DNA from: Streptosporangium roseum DSM 43021
GTDB taxonomy: Bacteria; Actinomycetota; Actinomycetes; Streptosporangiales; Streptosporangiaceae
DNA: 64,000 nucleotides
Reading direction: 5' to 3'
Assembly: GCF_000024865.1 (NCBI RefSeq)
Contig: NC_013595.1
Span: forward strand, 1,922,001 to 1,986,000
Part shown: positions 8,032 through 16,924 of the stretch, in pieces
Position numbering within the stretch: the first letter of the stretch is position 1
Layout of the letters: every line of letters begins with the position of its first letter
The notes under the pieces: model-generated
Databases searched by the model: none
Seen by the model: only the letters and a program-made list of their open reading frames with translations
What the model was told of the DNA's origin: nothing
Translations under genes and position numbers: made by a program

Positions 8032-9438
8032 ATGGGCAAGTTGATCAACCCGGCAGACGGCGAACTCCTCAGGGACGTGCCGGACACCCCGGTCGCCGAG
8101 GTGGCGGCCGCCGTACGGCGGGCACGGGCGGCCTACGAGGAGTGGAGCAGGGCAACCCCGGCCGAGCGGGCCAAGGTGATGCTCCGCTTCGCCGACCTCG
8201 TCGAGGCCGACGCCGAGGAGCTCACCCGGCTGGAGGTCGCCGAGACGGGCAAGCCCGCCGCGGTGTTCCGTGACGGCGAGCTGCCGTTCGCGGCCGACAA
8301 CCTCCGGTTCTTCGCCGGGGCGGCCCGCTCGCTGGACGGCACCGGGGCCGGGGTGCTCAGCTCCGGCTACACCTCGGTGCTGGTCCGCCGCCCGGTCGGT
8401 GTCGTCGGGTCGATCGCGCCGTGGAACTTCCCGCTCGTGATGGCCATCTGGAAGATCGGCCCCGCCCTCGCGGCGGGCAACGCGGTGGTCGTCAAGCCCG
8501 CCCCGCAGACGCCGGGCACCACGCTCCGGCTGGCCGAGCTGTTCGCCGGGGCGGGGGCGCCCGAGGGGCTGCTCCAGGTCGTCCTGGGCGACGCCGAGGT
8601 GGGCGAGGCCCTGGTCACCGACCCGGGTGTGGACATGGTGAGCGTCACCGGCTCCACCGAGACCGGCCGCGCCGTCATGCGCGGGGCCGCCGGCTCGCTG
8701 AAGCGGGTCCACCTGGAGCTCGGCGGCAAGGCCCCGGCGCTGGTCTTCGGCGACGCGGACCTGGCCGAGATGGCCAGGGGGGTGGCCATGGGCGCGACCT
8801 ACAACACCGGTCAGGACTGCACGGCCGCCACCCGCGTCTACATCTCCCGCGAGGTGTACGGCGAGGCCGTCGACGCCCTTCATGCGACGCTGGAGAAGAT
8901 CAAGGCGGGCGACCCCTGGGACGAGACGACCGACATCGGCCCGCTGATCTCCGCCGCGCACCGGACCCGCGTGCACGGTTTCGTCGAACGCGCCGCCGCC
9001 TCGGGCGCCTCGGTGCTCTGCGGCGGTGTCCCGCTCGACGGCCCCGGGTTCTACTACCCGCCCACGCTGATCGCCGGCGCCCGCCAGGACAGTGAGATCG
9101 TTCAGGGTGAGCTTTTCGGGCCGGTGCTGGTGGCTCTGCCGTTCGACGGTGAGGACGAGGCGGTACGGCTGGCCAACGACACTCCCTACGGCCTGGCCTC
9201 CTCGGTCTGGTCCAGCGACGTGGCCAGGGCGCTGCGTGTCTCGCACCGCCTCGACGTGGGCGTGACCTGGGTAAACGACCACCTGCCGATCGCCTCCGAG
9301 GCGCCGCACGGCGGGGTCAAGGGCAGTGGTTTCGGCAAGGACATGAGCCAGGAGGCCGTCCAGGAGTACTCCGTGACGCGCCATCTGATGATCAAACACC
9401 AGGCCCCCGAGGCCAGAGATTCCTTCCGGCCCGCCTGA
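8032..9438 (+). CDS. NAD(P)-dependent aldehyde dehydrogenase
   Basis: Aldehyde dehydrogenase of 468 aa. The general base E229 lies in LELGGKAP and the nucleophile C263 in GQDCTAA; they are 34 residues apart as in active members. The cofactor-binding region includes SVTGSTETGR. ATG at 8032 has AAGGGAAG upstream, 34 bases after the glycosyltransferase stop, so the two are probably cotranscribed. With a polyamine importer nearby, gamma-aminobutyraldehyde or a similar amino-aldehyde is a sensible substrate (PatD/PuuC type), but betaine aldehyde and succinate semialdehyde dehydrogenases share these motifs. Confidence 0.85.
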   Translation: MGKLINPADGELLRDVPDTPVAEVAAAVRRARAAYEEWSRATPAERAKVMLRFADLVEADAEELTRLEVAETGKPAAVFRDGELPFAADNLRFFAGAARSLDGTGAGVLSSGYTSVLVRRPVGVVGSIAPWNFPLVMAIWKIGPALAAGNAVVVKPAPQTPGTTLRLAELFAGAGAPEGLLQVVLGDAEVGEALVTDPGVDMVSVTGSTETGRAVMRGAAGSLKRVHLELGGKAPALVFGDADLAEMARGVAMGATYNTGQDCTAATRVYISREVYGEAVDALHATLEKIKAGDPWDETTDIGPLISAAHRTRVHGFVERAAASGASVLCGGVPLDGPGFYYPPTLIAGARQDSEIVQGELFGPVLVALPFDGEDEAVRLANDTPYGLASSVWSSDVARALRVSHRLDVGVTWVNDHLPIASEAPHGGVKGSGFGKDMSQEAVQEYSVTRHLMIKHQAPEARDSFRPA

Positions 9439-9561
9439 AATTCTGGGGCGAATATCCCTTTTGTGGGGATTTGTCGACACTTACTCCATTCGAAGTGACA
9501 TAAAGGATGTGCTCAAATTGCTTTCGCCGCATCCGCACCCGGCGAGGGGTTACGTAGGCCA

Positions 9562-12438
9562 GTGATGACACAAGACCGCCGGAGCCACCGTGCCTCAGGG
9601 GCGGGCAGCCGACTCCTGCCATCGAACTGGCGCGTGCGTCCCCGTCTGGTCGCGCTGATCCTGCTCCCCACCGCGGCGGCAGTGGTGCTGTCCGGGCTCC
9701 AGCTCACCAGCTCGCTGGCCAGCGCCGGGGAGTACCGCAAGATGACCGAGGTCGCCTCGCTCGTCGAGCAGCTCGGCACCCTCTCCCACGAGATGGCCGA
9801 GGAACGCGACCTCACCGCCTGGTACATCGCCGACAGGCGCCGCCCGGCACGCCTCACCAGGGTCAAGCAGCAGCGCGAAGTGGTCAACCAGGCCAGCGCG
9901 CAGGTGCAGAAGTCGATCGAGAGCCTCGACCGCGGGCAGGCGTCCCGGGTCCTCACCGAGACCGCCCAGGTGAACCGCTGGCTCAAGGGTCTGCCCGGTC
10001 TGCGCAGGCCGATGGAGGGAAGCGTGCTTCCCCGCGCGGCCCTCAGCATCTACTCGCGGATGATCACCGACTTCATCACCCTCCACGACGACCTCGGCCG
10101 CAGCGGCGGCGACGAGCGCCTGATCGGTGACGCGCTCGCGCTGGGCGCGCTGACGCGGGCCAAGGAGCAGGTCGCCGTCCAGCGAGGCATCCTGCTCGTC
10201 GGCCTGCAGGAGCGCAAGTTCGACTTCGACGACCCCGCTCAGTTCCTGGGTGCCCACCAGAGCCAGCTCAGCGAGGTGGCGGCTTTCCGCGCGACCGCGG
10301 CCTCCGGCGACATCAAGCGCTTCGACGAGGCGGTCAGCGGGGAGAAGATCGACCGGGCCGACTCCATCACGGCTCTGGTCCGATCCCGCATGCGCGAGTT
10401 CAAGCCGCTGCCCGTCAGGGGGCTCAACAACTGGTTCAGCTCCTCCACGGCGACGGTGGACGGCATGCGGGCCGTCGAGCGCGGCCTGTCCGCCGCGGTC
10501 GTCGCCCGCAGCCAGGAGATGGAGAGCAACGAGCAGCGCAGCGCCATCATCTCCGGTGCCGCGATCCTCGTCCTGCTGATCCTGATCCTGCTGATCACCG
10601 CCTGGGTGGCCGGAACGCTGGTCCGCCCGCTGCGCAGGCTGCGCAGCGAGGCGCTTGAAGTGGCCGACACCCGGCTGCCCGAGACCGTCCGCGTGCTGCG
10701 GGAGTCCGGGGACCTGGCCCCCAACGTCGAGGTGCCCTCCATCGGAGTGGTCTCCCGGGACGAGATCGGGGAAGTGGCCCGGGCCTTCGACGAGGTCCAC
10801 CGCGAGGCCATCCGGCTGGCGGGCGACGAGGCCCGGCTGCGGAACAACGTCAACGCGATGTTCGTCAACCTCTCCCGGCGCACCCAGTCGCTCGTGGAGC
10901 GCCAGATCGACCTCATCGACGACCTGGAGCAGGGCGAGCAGGACGACAGCCGGCTGGCCAGCCTCTTCAAGCTGGACCACCTGGCCACCCGCATGCGCCG
11001 TAACTCCGAGAACCTCCTGGTCCTCGCCGGCCAGGAGCAGAGCCGCCGGTGGAGTGAGCCGGTCCCGCTGAGCGACGTCGTGCGCGCCTCGCTGTCGGAG
11101 GTCGAGAACTACGAGCGGGTGTCCCTCCGGGTGGAGTCCGGCACCTCGATCATCGGTTCGGCCGTCAACGACATCGTCCACCTGATCGCCGAGCTGGTCG
11201 AGAACGCCATCTTCTTCTCGCCGCAGGACACCAAGATCACGGTGAGCAGCAACGGCAACGAGACGGGCGCCATCATCCTGGCGGTCACCGACGCCGGCAT
11301 CGGCATGAGCGAGGAGGAACTGGCCGAGGCCAACCGCCGGCTGGCCGAGCCTCCCGCGGTGGACCTGTCGGTCTCCCGCCGGATGGGCCTGTTCGTGGTC
11401 GGCCGCCTGGCCATGCGCCACGGCATCCGGGTCCAGCTCCGCCGTCCGGAGGCCGGCGGCCTGAGCGCCGTCGTCCTGCTCCCCGTGCAGGTGGTGGCCC
11501 AGTCCGCGCTGCCGGAGATGGCCATGGCCGGGCAGGGCATGTCCCAGCCGTCGTTCGGCAGCATGTCGAACCCGGACCCGTTCGGGGCCGGGCCGAACCC
11601 GAACCCGTTCGGCCTCGCCCCCGGGCGGGGAGCCGCCAACCGGCCGCCCGCGGCCCCGGACTTCTCCGCCCCGCCGCCCCCGGCGACGGCCGACCTCTGG
11701 TCGGCGCCGGTGGTGTCCGCCTCCGCGGTGGAGGACCTGTGGTCGTCGCCGTTCACGTCGGTCTCGTCGCCGCCCCCCGCCGCGCCGCCCGCCCCGGCCG
11801 CGCAGCCGTCGTTCCCGCCGTCCTGGCCGGAGGTCCCGCCGGTCGACCCGTGGACGCCGCAGCGGCAGGACACGCGGCAGGAGATGGTGGAGAGCACCCA
11901 GAACCTGCCCGCGGTCGAGGTGTCGGCGACGGAGCCGGAGCCGGAGGAGTTCCTGCCGATCTTCGCGGCGGTGGGGTCCGACTGGTTCCGCAGCAGCGCC
12001 TCCACCGAGCTCGCGCCCGAGTCCGAGCCCGAGGCCCCGTCCGAGCCCGAGCCCACGGCCAGGCCCCGGCCGCTGGAGCAGCCGCTCCAGCCGGTCCAGG
12101 AGGCCCAGCCGTTGCCGGTGCGGCAGCCCAGGCAGAGCCAGCCGCCCGTCGAGAGGCAGCCGTGGAGCACTCCCGCCGACCAGGGCTGGGCCGCCGCCGA
12201 GGTGGCCAAGAAGCCCGTGGAGGGGGGCACGACCGGAGCCGGTCTGCCCAAGCGGGTGCCCAAGGCGAACCTCGTCCCCGGATCCGCCTCCGCGGCGCCG
12301 GCGACGCCGCCGCCCCCGATGCCCCCGATCTCGGCGGAGCGGGTGCGCAGTCGTCTGTCCAGTTTCCAGCAAGGCGTACGGCAGGGCCGCGCTGAGATGA
12401 ACGAGCGGTCCAACGCCGTCGAGGGAGAGAAGCAGTGA
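9562..12438 (+). CDS. cvnA: conservon sensor histidine kinase (CvnA type), first copy
   Basis: Nitrate-sensor-like membrane histidine kinase of 958 aa. Membrane span 1 is at about 25-47 and span 2 (AAILVLLILILLITAWVAG) at about 330-350, enclosing an extracellular nitrate-sensor-like helical region. A HAMP linker follows, then a dimerisation helix with LDHLATRMRRNSENLLVL and an HATPase domain (ELVENAIFFSP; DAGIGMS). The last 300 residues are proline-rich and disordered, but keep three short motifs also found in the second copy: EEFLPIFAAV-SDWFR, GLPKRVPKANLVPG and FQQGVRQGR. GTG 9562 or ATG 9565 starts. The stop overlaps the cvnB start. In Streptomyces these proteins form a membrane complex resembling eukaryotic G-protein systems. 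Confidence 0.9.
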   Translation: MMTQDRRSHRASGAGSRLLPSNWRVRPRLVALILLPTAAAVVLSGLQLTSSLASAGEYRKMTEVASLVEQLGTLSHEMAEERDLTAWYIADRRRPARLTRVKQQREVVNQASAQVQKSIESLDRGQASRVLTETAQVNRWLKGLPGLRRPMEGSVLPRAALSIYSRMITDFITLHDDLGRSGGDERLIGDALALGALTRAKEQVAVQRGILLVGLQERKFDFDDPAQFLGAHQSQLSEVAAFRATAASGDIKRFDEAVSGEKIDRADSITALVRSRMREFKPLPVRGLNNWFSSSTATVDGMRAVERGLSAAVVARSQEMESNEQRSAIISGAAILVLLILILLITAWVAGTLVRPLRRLRSEALEVADTRLPETVRVLRESGDLAPNVEVPSIGVVSRDEIGEVARAFDEVHREAIRLAGDEARLRNNVNAMFVNLSRRTQSLVERQIDLIDDLEQGEQDDSRLASLFKLDHLATRMRRNSENLLVLAGQEQSRRWSEPVPLSDVVRASLSEVENYERVSLRVESGTSIIGSAVNDIVHLIAELVENAIFFSPQDTKITVSSNGNETGAIILAVTDAGIGMSEEELAEANRRLAEPPAVDLSVSRRMGLFVVGRLAMRHGIRVQLRRPEAGGLSAVVLLPVQVVAQSALPEMAMAGQGMSQPSFGSMSNPDPFGAGPNPNPFGLAPGRGAANRPPAAPDFSAPPPPATADLWSAPVVSASAVEDLWSSPFTSVSSPPPAAPPAPAAQPSFPPSWPEVPPVDPWTPQRQDTRQEMVESTQNLPAVEVSATEPEPEEFLPIFAAVGSDWFRSSASTELAPESEPEAPSEPEPTARPRPLEQPLQPVQEAQPLPVRQPRQSQPPVERQPWSTPADQGWAAAEVAKKPVEGGTTGAGLPKRVPKANLVPGSASAAPATPPPPMPPISAERVRSRLSSFQQGVRQGRAEMNERSNAVEGEKQ

Positions 12439-12857
12439 ACCACCAACTCAGTCAGGCCGCCCGCGGCTTCAATTGGCTGATCACCGAGTTCGTCAAGGAG
12501 ATGCCCGGAGTCGCCCACGCGGTGATCGTCTCCGCGGACGGTCTTCCACTGGCCTACTCGCAGGGCTTCCCGAAGGACCGCGCCGACCAGCTCGCCGCGA
12601 TCACGGCCGGCCTGATCAGCCTGACCCAGGGGGCCTCCCGGGTCTTCGAGGGTGGTCCCGTCGCCCAGACCGTGATCGAGATGCAGCGGGGCCTTCTGCT
12701 GACGATGTCGATCAGCGACGGTTCCGCGCTCGCCGTACTGGCCTCGCCGGACTGCGACATGGGTCTGGTGGCCTACCAGATGACACTGCTGGCTGAGCGT
12801 GCCGGACAGGCGCTCACGCCTGCGCTCCGGGCCGAGCTGCAGTCGGCTCAGCGATAG
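12435..12857 (+). CDS. cvnB: conservon roadblock/LC7 protein (CvnB type), first copy
   Basis: Roadblock/LC7 domain protein of 140 aa; starts MNHQLSQAARGFNWLITEF and contains VSADGLPLAYSQ and MSISDGSALAV, the usual beta strands of the fold. These proteins act as dimerising partners that regulate the Ras-like GTPase of the conservon. The GTG start overlaps the cvnA stop by four bases. Very similar to the second-copy protein at 24985-25407. Confidence 0.92.
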   Translation: MNHQLSQAARGFNWLITEFVKEMPGVAHAVIVSADGLPLAYSQGFPKDRADQLAAITAGLISLTQGASRVFEGGPVAQTVIEMQRGLLLTMSISDGSALAVLASPDCDMGLVAYQMTLLAERAGQALTPALRAELQSAQR

Positions 12858-12866
12858 GGGGGTGAT

Positions 12867-13268
12867 ATGGACGCACCAGGTTGGCGTGGACCGGGGGAGG
12901 AAACCCCGAACACGTCTCAGGCCAAGAGCGGGCGAGATCGTCTGATTCGCCCGTACGCTGTGACCGGGGGAAGGACCGCCCCTCGGATGCAGCTCGCACT
13001 CGAGGCGCTGGTCTCCTCGGCGACATTCGTGAGCGTGGATACGGGCACGCTCTCTACGGAGTATCAGGCGATCATCTCGTTGTCCCAGCAAGTGCGTTCG
13101 GTGGCGGAGCTCTCAGCCCTGCTGCGCATGCCGCTGGGCGTGACCCGGGTCCTGATCGCGGACATGGCGGCCGAGGGCCTGGTGCAGATCCACCAGCCGT
13201 CACTGGATGCCGGAAAGCCGGATCTCAACTTGCTTGAAAGGGTGCTCAGTGGGCTTCGCAGGCTCTGA
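12867..13268 (+). CDS. cvnC: conservon DUF742 protein (CvnC type), first copy
   Basis: DUF742 protein of 133 aa. The N-terminal part is variable and hydrophilic. The conserved core begins at LIRPYAVTGGRTAPR and ends in a winged-helix-like region (VAELSALLRMPLGVTRVLIADMAAEGLVQIH). The end (PDLNLLERVLSGLRRL) overlaps the cvnD start. ATG 12867 follows GGGGGTGAT. Member of the four-gene conservon complex; molecular role is less defined than for CvnA or CvnD. Confidence 0.9.
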   Translation: MDAPGWRGPGEETPNTSQAKSGRDRLIRPYAVTGGRTAPRMQLALEALVSSATFVSVDTGTLSTEYQAIISLSQQVRSVAELSALLRMPLGVTRVLIADMAAEGLVQIHQPSLDAGKPDLNLLERVLSGLRRL

Positions 13269-13815
13269 CGCCGGAATGACGTCGACGAAGATCGTTGTCG
13301 CCGGAGGATTCGGTGTCGGCAAGACGACCTTCGTCGGCGCGGTCTCCGAGATCATGCCGCTGACCACGGAAGCGGTGATGACAGAGGCCAGTGCGGAGGT
13401 CGACGACCTCTCGCACATCCCGACCAAGCGGACCACCACGGTGGCCATGGACTTCGGCCGGGTTTCGCTGGACCGGGACCTGATCCTGTACCTGTTCGGT
13501 ACGCCGGGTCAGCACCGGTTCTGGTTCATGTGGGACGACCTCGTGAAGGGCGCGATCGGCGCGATCGTGCTGGTCGACACCCGGCGGCTGGCCGACAGCT
13601 TCCCGGCGATCGACTACTTCGAGGAGGCCGGACTGCCTTTCGTCGTGGCCCTCAACGGCTTCGGCGGCTCGCACATCCACGGTGAGGAGGAGGTGCGGGA
13701 GGCTCTGACGATCTCCCCGCACATCCCCGTCGTCCGGACCGACGCCCGGTCCCGCGACGCCGTGAAGTCGACCCTGATCACGTTGGTCGAGCACGTCCTC
13801 ACCCTCCGGGTCTGA
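13249..13815 (+). CDS. cvnD: conservon Ras-like GTPase (CvnD type), first copy
   Basis: Small GTP-binding protein of 188 aa. P-loop is GGFGVGKTTF (about 18-27), switch-2 is FGTPGQHRFWFMWDD, and VDTRRLADSFPAIDYFEEA follows. GTG at 13249 is chosen because GAAAGGGTG precedes it and the second copy has the identical arrangement. The gene overlaps cvnC by 20 bases. It is the effector GTPase of the conservon, whose nucleotide state is set by CvnA, CvnB and CvnC in the model from Streptomyces. Confidence 0.9.
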   Translation: MGFAGSDAGMTSTKIVVAGGFGVGKTTFVGAVSEIMPLTTEAVMTEASAEVDDLSHIPTKRTTTVAMDFGRVSLDRDLILYLFGTPGQHRFWFMWDDLVKGAIGAIVLVDTRRLADSFPAIDYFEEAGLPFVVALNGFGGSHIHGEEEVREALTISPHIPVVRTDARSRDAVKSTLITLVEHVLTLRV

Positions 13816-13820
13816 GGCCG

Positions 13821-13859
13821 TGGCGTGGGTCTCATCCCCAACAGGTGAGCCCCACGCCA
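13821..13859. terminator. bidirectional terminator between cvnD and ABC permease
   Basis: Inverted repeat with 14-base arms and one mismatch (TGGCGTGGGTCTCA at 13821-13834, TGAGCCCCACGCCA at 13846-13859). It lies between the convergent cvnD and permease genes, six bases past the cvnD stop. The position and strong stem fit a transcription stop usable from both sides; there is no clear U tract, as is common in actinomycetes. Confidence 0.65.
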
Positions 13860-13919
13860 TGGCCACCGCCCCTGCCGCCGGCACGCGGCCCCGGAACGGC
13901 TCCGCAGGGGGCGGCCGGA

Positions 13920-14693
13920 TCAGGCGGCGGCCGGGTGCCAGGCGAGCACGCGCCGCTCCACCCGGAGGAACGCCGTGTTCAGGCCGTAGCCGAGCAGCCC
14001 GATCAGGGTGATCGCCGCCCACATCGACGGGATGTCCAGCTCGCTCTGGGCGACCAGCATCCGGTAGCCGATGCCCTCGGTGCTGCCGACCAGCTCCGAG
14101 ACGATCATCATGATCAGGGCGAGCGAGACGCTGAGCCGCAGGCCCGCGAATATCTTCGGGGCCGCCGCCGGGAGAACGACCAGCAGCAGCCGCCGGCCCC
14201 GGTTCACCCCGAAGACCTGGGCGGTCTCCAGATATCCGCGGTCCACGTAGCGGGCGCCGTCCGCCGAGTTGATCAGCACCGGCCACGTGACGCCGAACAC
14301 GATGGCGGCCACCTGCATCGGGGACCCCACGCCGAACAGCAGCAGGAAGATCGGCAGCAGCGTGGGCGGGGGGATGGACCGGCCGAGCTGGATCAGCGGG
14401 CCGACATACTCCGACAGGCGGGCCGAGCGGCCGACGGCCACCCCGGCGACGATCCCGACCAGGCACGCCGTACTCCAGCCGAGCAGCAGCCTGCCCAGGC
14501 TGGGCAGCACGTCGCCGAGCGCCTCGTCGGTCAGGAAGAGGCGGGCGGCCGGTCCGGAGAACCACATCTCGTGCAGCCGGGCCGCGATCGCCGAGGGCGG
14601 CGGGAAGTAGACCGCCCGAGCCCACCGGGTCAGCAGCTCCCAGCCTGCGAGCGCGACGGGCACGCTCCACCATCGGGCCGGCAGGCCTCTCAC
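13920..14693 (-). CDS. NitT/TauT-type ABC permease (cassette 1, distal)
   Basis: SsuC/TauC-type membrane subunit of 257 aa with about six spans. The EAA loop includes ETAQVFGVNRGRRLLLVVLP, and SIPPPTLLPIFLLLFGVG precedes it. The GTG start overlaps the upstream permease stop (GTGA). It is the last gene of a three-gene minus-strand unit (substrate-binding protein, permease, permease) that has no ATPase of its own. Closely related to the permease at 18747-19538. Substrates of this family include sulfonates, nitrate, thiamine precursors and aromatic acids; none can be chosen here. Confidence 0.85.
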   Translation of the reverse strand: MRGLPARWWSVPVALAGWELLTRWARAVYFPPPSAIAARLHEMWFSGPAARLFLTDEALGDVLPSLGRLLLGWSTACLVGIVAGVAVGRSARLSEYVGPLIQLGRSIPPPTLLPIFLLLFGVGSPMQVAAIVFGVTWPVLINSADGARYVDRGYLETAQVFGVNRGRRLLLVVLPAAAPKIFAGLRLSVSLALIMMIVSELVGSTEGIGYRMLVAQSELDIPSMWAAITLIGLLGYGLNTAFLRVERRVLAWHPAAA

Positions 14694-15460
14694 CGGACCT
14701 CCCCGGCCCCGGCGCGACGCCAGCCGAACAGCCGGTGCTCGGCCGTGACCAGCAGGGTATTGGCGGTCAGGCCGATGACACCGGTCCACAGCACGGCGGC
14801 GAGCATCGTGTCCCGCTGGTTCCCGGCCGCGGCGTCGCCGAGGAAGGTGCCGATCCCGGCGCCTCCCGCGACCAGTTCCACGCTCACCGCCACGATCAGG
14901 GCGACCGAGGCCGCGATCCGCACGCCGGTGACGACGAACGGGGCCGCGCTGGGCAGCGAGACCCGGACCACGACGGCCAGGGGGCCGAAGCCGAAGCTCC
15001 GCAGGGTGTCCTTGGCCACCGGGTCCACCTCCCGCAGGCCGTACATCGTGTTGATCAGCAGTGGCCAGGCCGCGGTGAACACGATGAGCGCGACCTTGGC
15101 CTGGGTGCCGTCGGTGAACAGGAACAGGGCGAGCGGGATCAGCGCCACCGACGGGATCGGCCGGAGGAACTCGATCAGCGGGCGCAGCGCGCTCTCCACC
15201 GTGGGCACCGTGCCCAGCAGCAACCCGGCGGGTACGGCGACCGCCACCGCGATCAGCAGCCCGCAGCCGCAGGCCAGGAGGGTGTGGCCCGCGTCGGCCA
15301 GGAAGTCCGGGTCGATCGCCAGCCGGGCCACGCCGGCCACCACGGTGGAGGCGAGCGGCAGCAGCAGCGGATCGATCAGCCCGGTGCGTCCGAGCGTCTC
15401 CAGTACGGCCAGGCACACCGCGACGCCGGCGACGCCGCGGCGGGTCCTGCGCAGGCTCAA
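14690..15460 (-). CDS. NitT/TauT-type ABC permease (cassette 1, proximal)
   Basis: Second membrane subunit of cassette 1, 256 aa. It contains EFLRPIPSVALIPLALFLF and the EAA loop KDTLRSFGFGPLAVVVRVSLP. It starts MSLRRTRRG and lies 49 bases downstream of the substrate-binding gene. Its closest relative in the window is the permease at 19538-20326, which keeps the same PIPS-LALIPLAL core. Two different permeases per cassette suggest a heterodimeric channel. Confidence 0.85.
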   Translation of the reverse strand: MSLRRTRRGVAGVAVCLAVLETLGRTGLIDPLLLPLASTVVAGVARLAIDPDFLADAGHTLLACGCGLLIAVAVAVPAGLLLGTVPTVESALRPLIEFLRPIPSVALIPLALFLFTDGTQAKVALIVFTAAWPLLINTMYGLREVDPVAKDTLRSFGFGPLAVVVRVSLPSAAPFVVTGVRIAASVALIVAVSVELVAGGAGIGTFLGDAAAGNQRDTMLAAVLWTGVIGLTANTLLVTAEHRLFGWRRAGAGEVR

Positions 15461-15509
15461 CGGTCAGGTCCCTGGGAGGGCGGGCGGCTCGTCATCCGGA
15501 TGCGGGCCC

Positions 15510-16478
15510 TCACCCCGCCACGAGGGCGGTGGCGTCGATCCGGGTCCTGGTCAGCCCGAACTCGGACATCAGGTCGGCCACCCGCTGGATCCGGGCGGCG
15601 TCGAGTGAGGTGCTGAACGTGGCCAGGGTCATCGCGGCCGCCACGTCGGCCGGGATCTTGGTGAAGGACGGGATCACCCTGTCGATCTCGGAGCGGTCGG
15701 CGGCGGCCAGCTTCTGGGCCCTGCCCAGGGCGCGCTGGAAGGCGGCGGCGGTCTTCGGGTTCCTGGCCGTCCAGTCGGCGCTCGCCGCCCAGCCGTCCAG
15801 CGGCAGTCCCTCGGTGGGGCCGGTGAGGGTGTCCACCAGCACGCGGGCCGACAGGTCCTTCTTGGCGGCCGAGATGTAGGGCTCGGTCGTCCAGGCCGCG
15901 TCGACGCGGCCCGCGCGCAGCGCCGCGAGCTGCTCGGCGAAGGGCACCGGCACGAAGCTCACGTCCGCGGGGGTGAGCCCGGCGGCTTTCAGATGGGCGC
16001 TGGTGGCCACCTCGCCCAGTGCCTTGACCACGTTCACCGCGATCTTCTTGCCCCTGAGGTCGCCGATCTCCTTCAGCGGCGAGTCGCCGGTGACCAGCAC
16101 GCCGTTGACGCCCGGCGCGCCCTGCTGGGACTCCACCAGCATCTTGAGCTTGGCCACCCCGGAGTCCTGGATGGTGATCAGGGAGACGTAGCTGGTCAGG
16201 AAGGTGTCGATGCCGCCGTTGAGGATCTTCGGCATGACGGCCTGGGGCGCCTGGATGGTCTCCGTCCTGACGGTCAGCCCCTCCTCCTTGAAGAAGCCCT
16301 TCTCGATCGCGATGAACAGCGGCGCCGCCGAGGGGACGGGCACCACACCCACGGTGATCTCCGTCTTCTCCGGCCCGTCGCCGGCCGAGGGCCGGGCGGC
16401 GCCGCCGTCCACGCCCCCGCAGGCGCTGAGCGCCAGCGCGGCCACCAGCCCGGCCAGACAGGCACGTCTGACTCCCAT
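15510..16478 (-). CDS. NitT/TauT-type substrate-binding lipoprotein (cassette 1)
   Basis: SsuA/TauA/ThiY-type periplasmic binding protein of 322 aa. The lipobox is LALSACGG, so it is membrane-anchored outside the cell. Conserved elements are GVVPVPSAAPLFIAIEKGFFKEEGL after the signal (about 40-64; given in parts: VPVPSAAP and GFFKEEGL), DLRGKKIAVN, and DAAWTTEPY. ATG at 16478 has AAAGGAG upstream. First gene of the three-gene cassette. The paralogue at 20323-21306 has the same layout. Confidence 0.85.
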   Translation of the reverse strand: MGVRRACLAGLVAALALSACGGVDGGAARPSAGDGPEKTEITVGVVPVPSAAPLFIAIEKGFFKEEGLTVRTETIQAPQAVMPKILNGGIDTFLTSYVSLITIQDSGVAKLKMLVESQQGAPGVNGVLVTGDSPLKEIGDLRGKKIAVNVVKALGEVATSAHLKAAGLTPADVSFVPVPFAEQLAALRAGRVDAAWTTEPYISAAKKDLSARVLVDTLTGPTEGLPLDGWAASADWTARNPKTAAAFQRALGRAQKLAAADRSEIDRVIPSFTKIPADVAAAMTLATFSTSLDAARIQRVADLMSEFGLTRTRIDATALVAG

Positions 16479-16924
16479 GAACTCTCCTTTGGACGGGTGC
16501 TGCATTTCATGAGCGGAATCGGAACGGGCCGATGCGCCTAATAGATCACCCGTCCCGGCGGCTTTTGAAGCGACAGTGACTCTAGCGGAGGGAATTCGAC
16601 TCGGCCATGGCGATTCCATCGGGCGGCTCCAGTGGAAAACCATCCGAAATCAACTATTAAGACGATACATAAATTCATGATTCATGATCTTGAATGGAGG
16701 CCGGTCCGACGGAATGGCGGCCGGGGGGCGGCGACGCATGCGCGTATTGACGGTCGAAGGAGGAATCGGCGCTCTCGCCACCGCGCTCGGCCCGAACGCC
16801 GCGAGAATCGAATGCGTGGTCGCCGAGCCGGCCGTGGAATTGCGCCAGGAGCCGGTGACGCGGGCTCTCCGAAACGCCGAAGGCCGGTGACGCGGATCTC
16901 CACGTCACCGGCCTTCCGCCCGGG
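16479..16924. other. 446-bp intergenic region, no convincing gene
   Basis: Lies upstream of the cassette-1 binding-protein gene and downstream of the methyltransferase gene. The part at 16650-16690 is AT-rich and probably holds the promoter of cassette 1. A possible short plus-strand reading frame at 16738-16890 (MRVLTVEGGIGALATAL and on) looks vaguely like the glycine motif of a methyltransferase, but it has no clear ribosome site and ends in terminator sequence. I do not call it a gene. Confidence 0.4.
16880..16915 (-). terminator. terminator hairpin after methyltransferase gene
   Basis: Perfect 13-base inverted repeat, AAGGCCGGTGACG at 16880-16892 and CGTCACCGGCCTT at 16903-16915, with a ten-base loop. 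It starts ten bases past the stop of the minus-strand methyltransferase gene, the last gene of the second ABC unit. Position and symmetry support transcription termination. Confidence 0.75.

Noticed and set aside
7852..9480. 542-codon minus-strand frame opposite the aldehyde dehydrogenase
   Set aside because: Shadow of a gene with intact catalytic residues; no domain in the antisense product.
9595..12372. 925-codon minus-strand frame opposite the first cvnA
   Set aside because: Arginine/glycine/histidine-rich shadow frame; the plus strand codes an unmistakable kinase.
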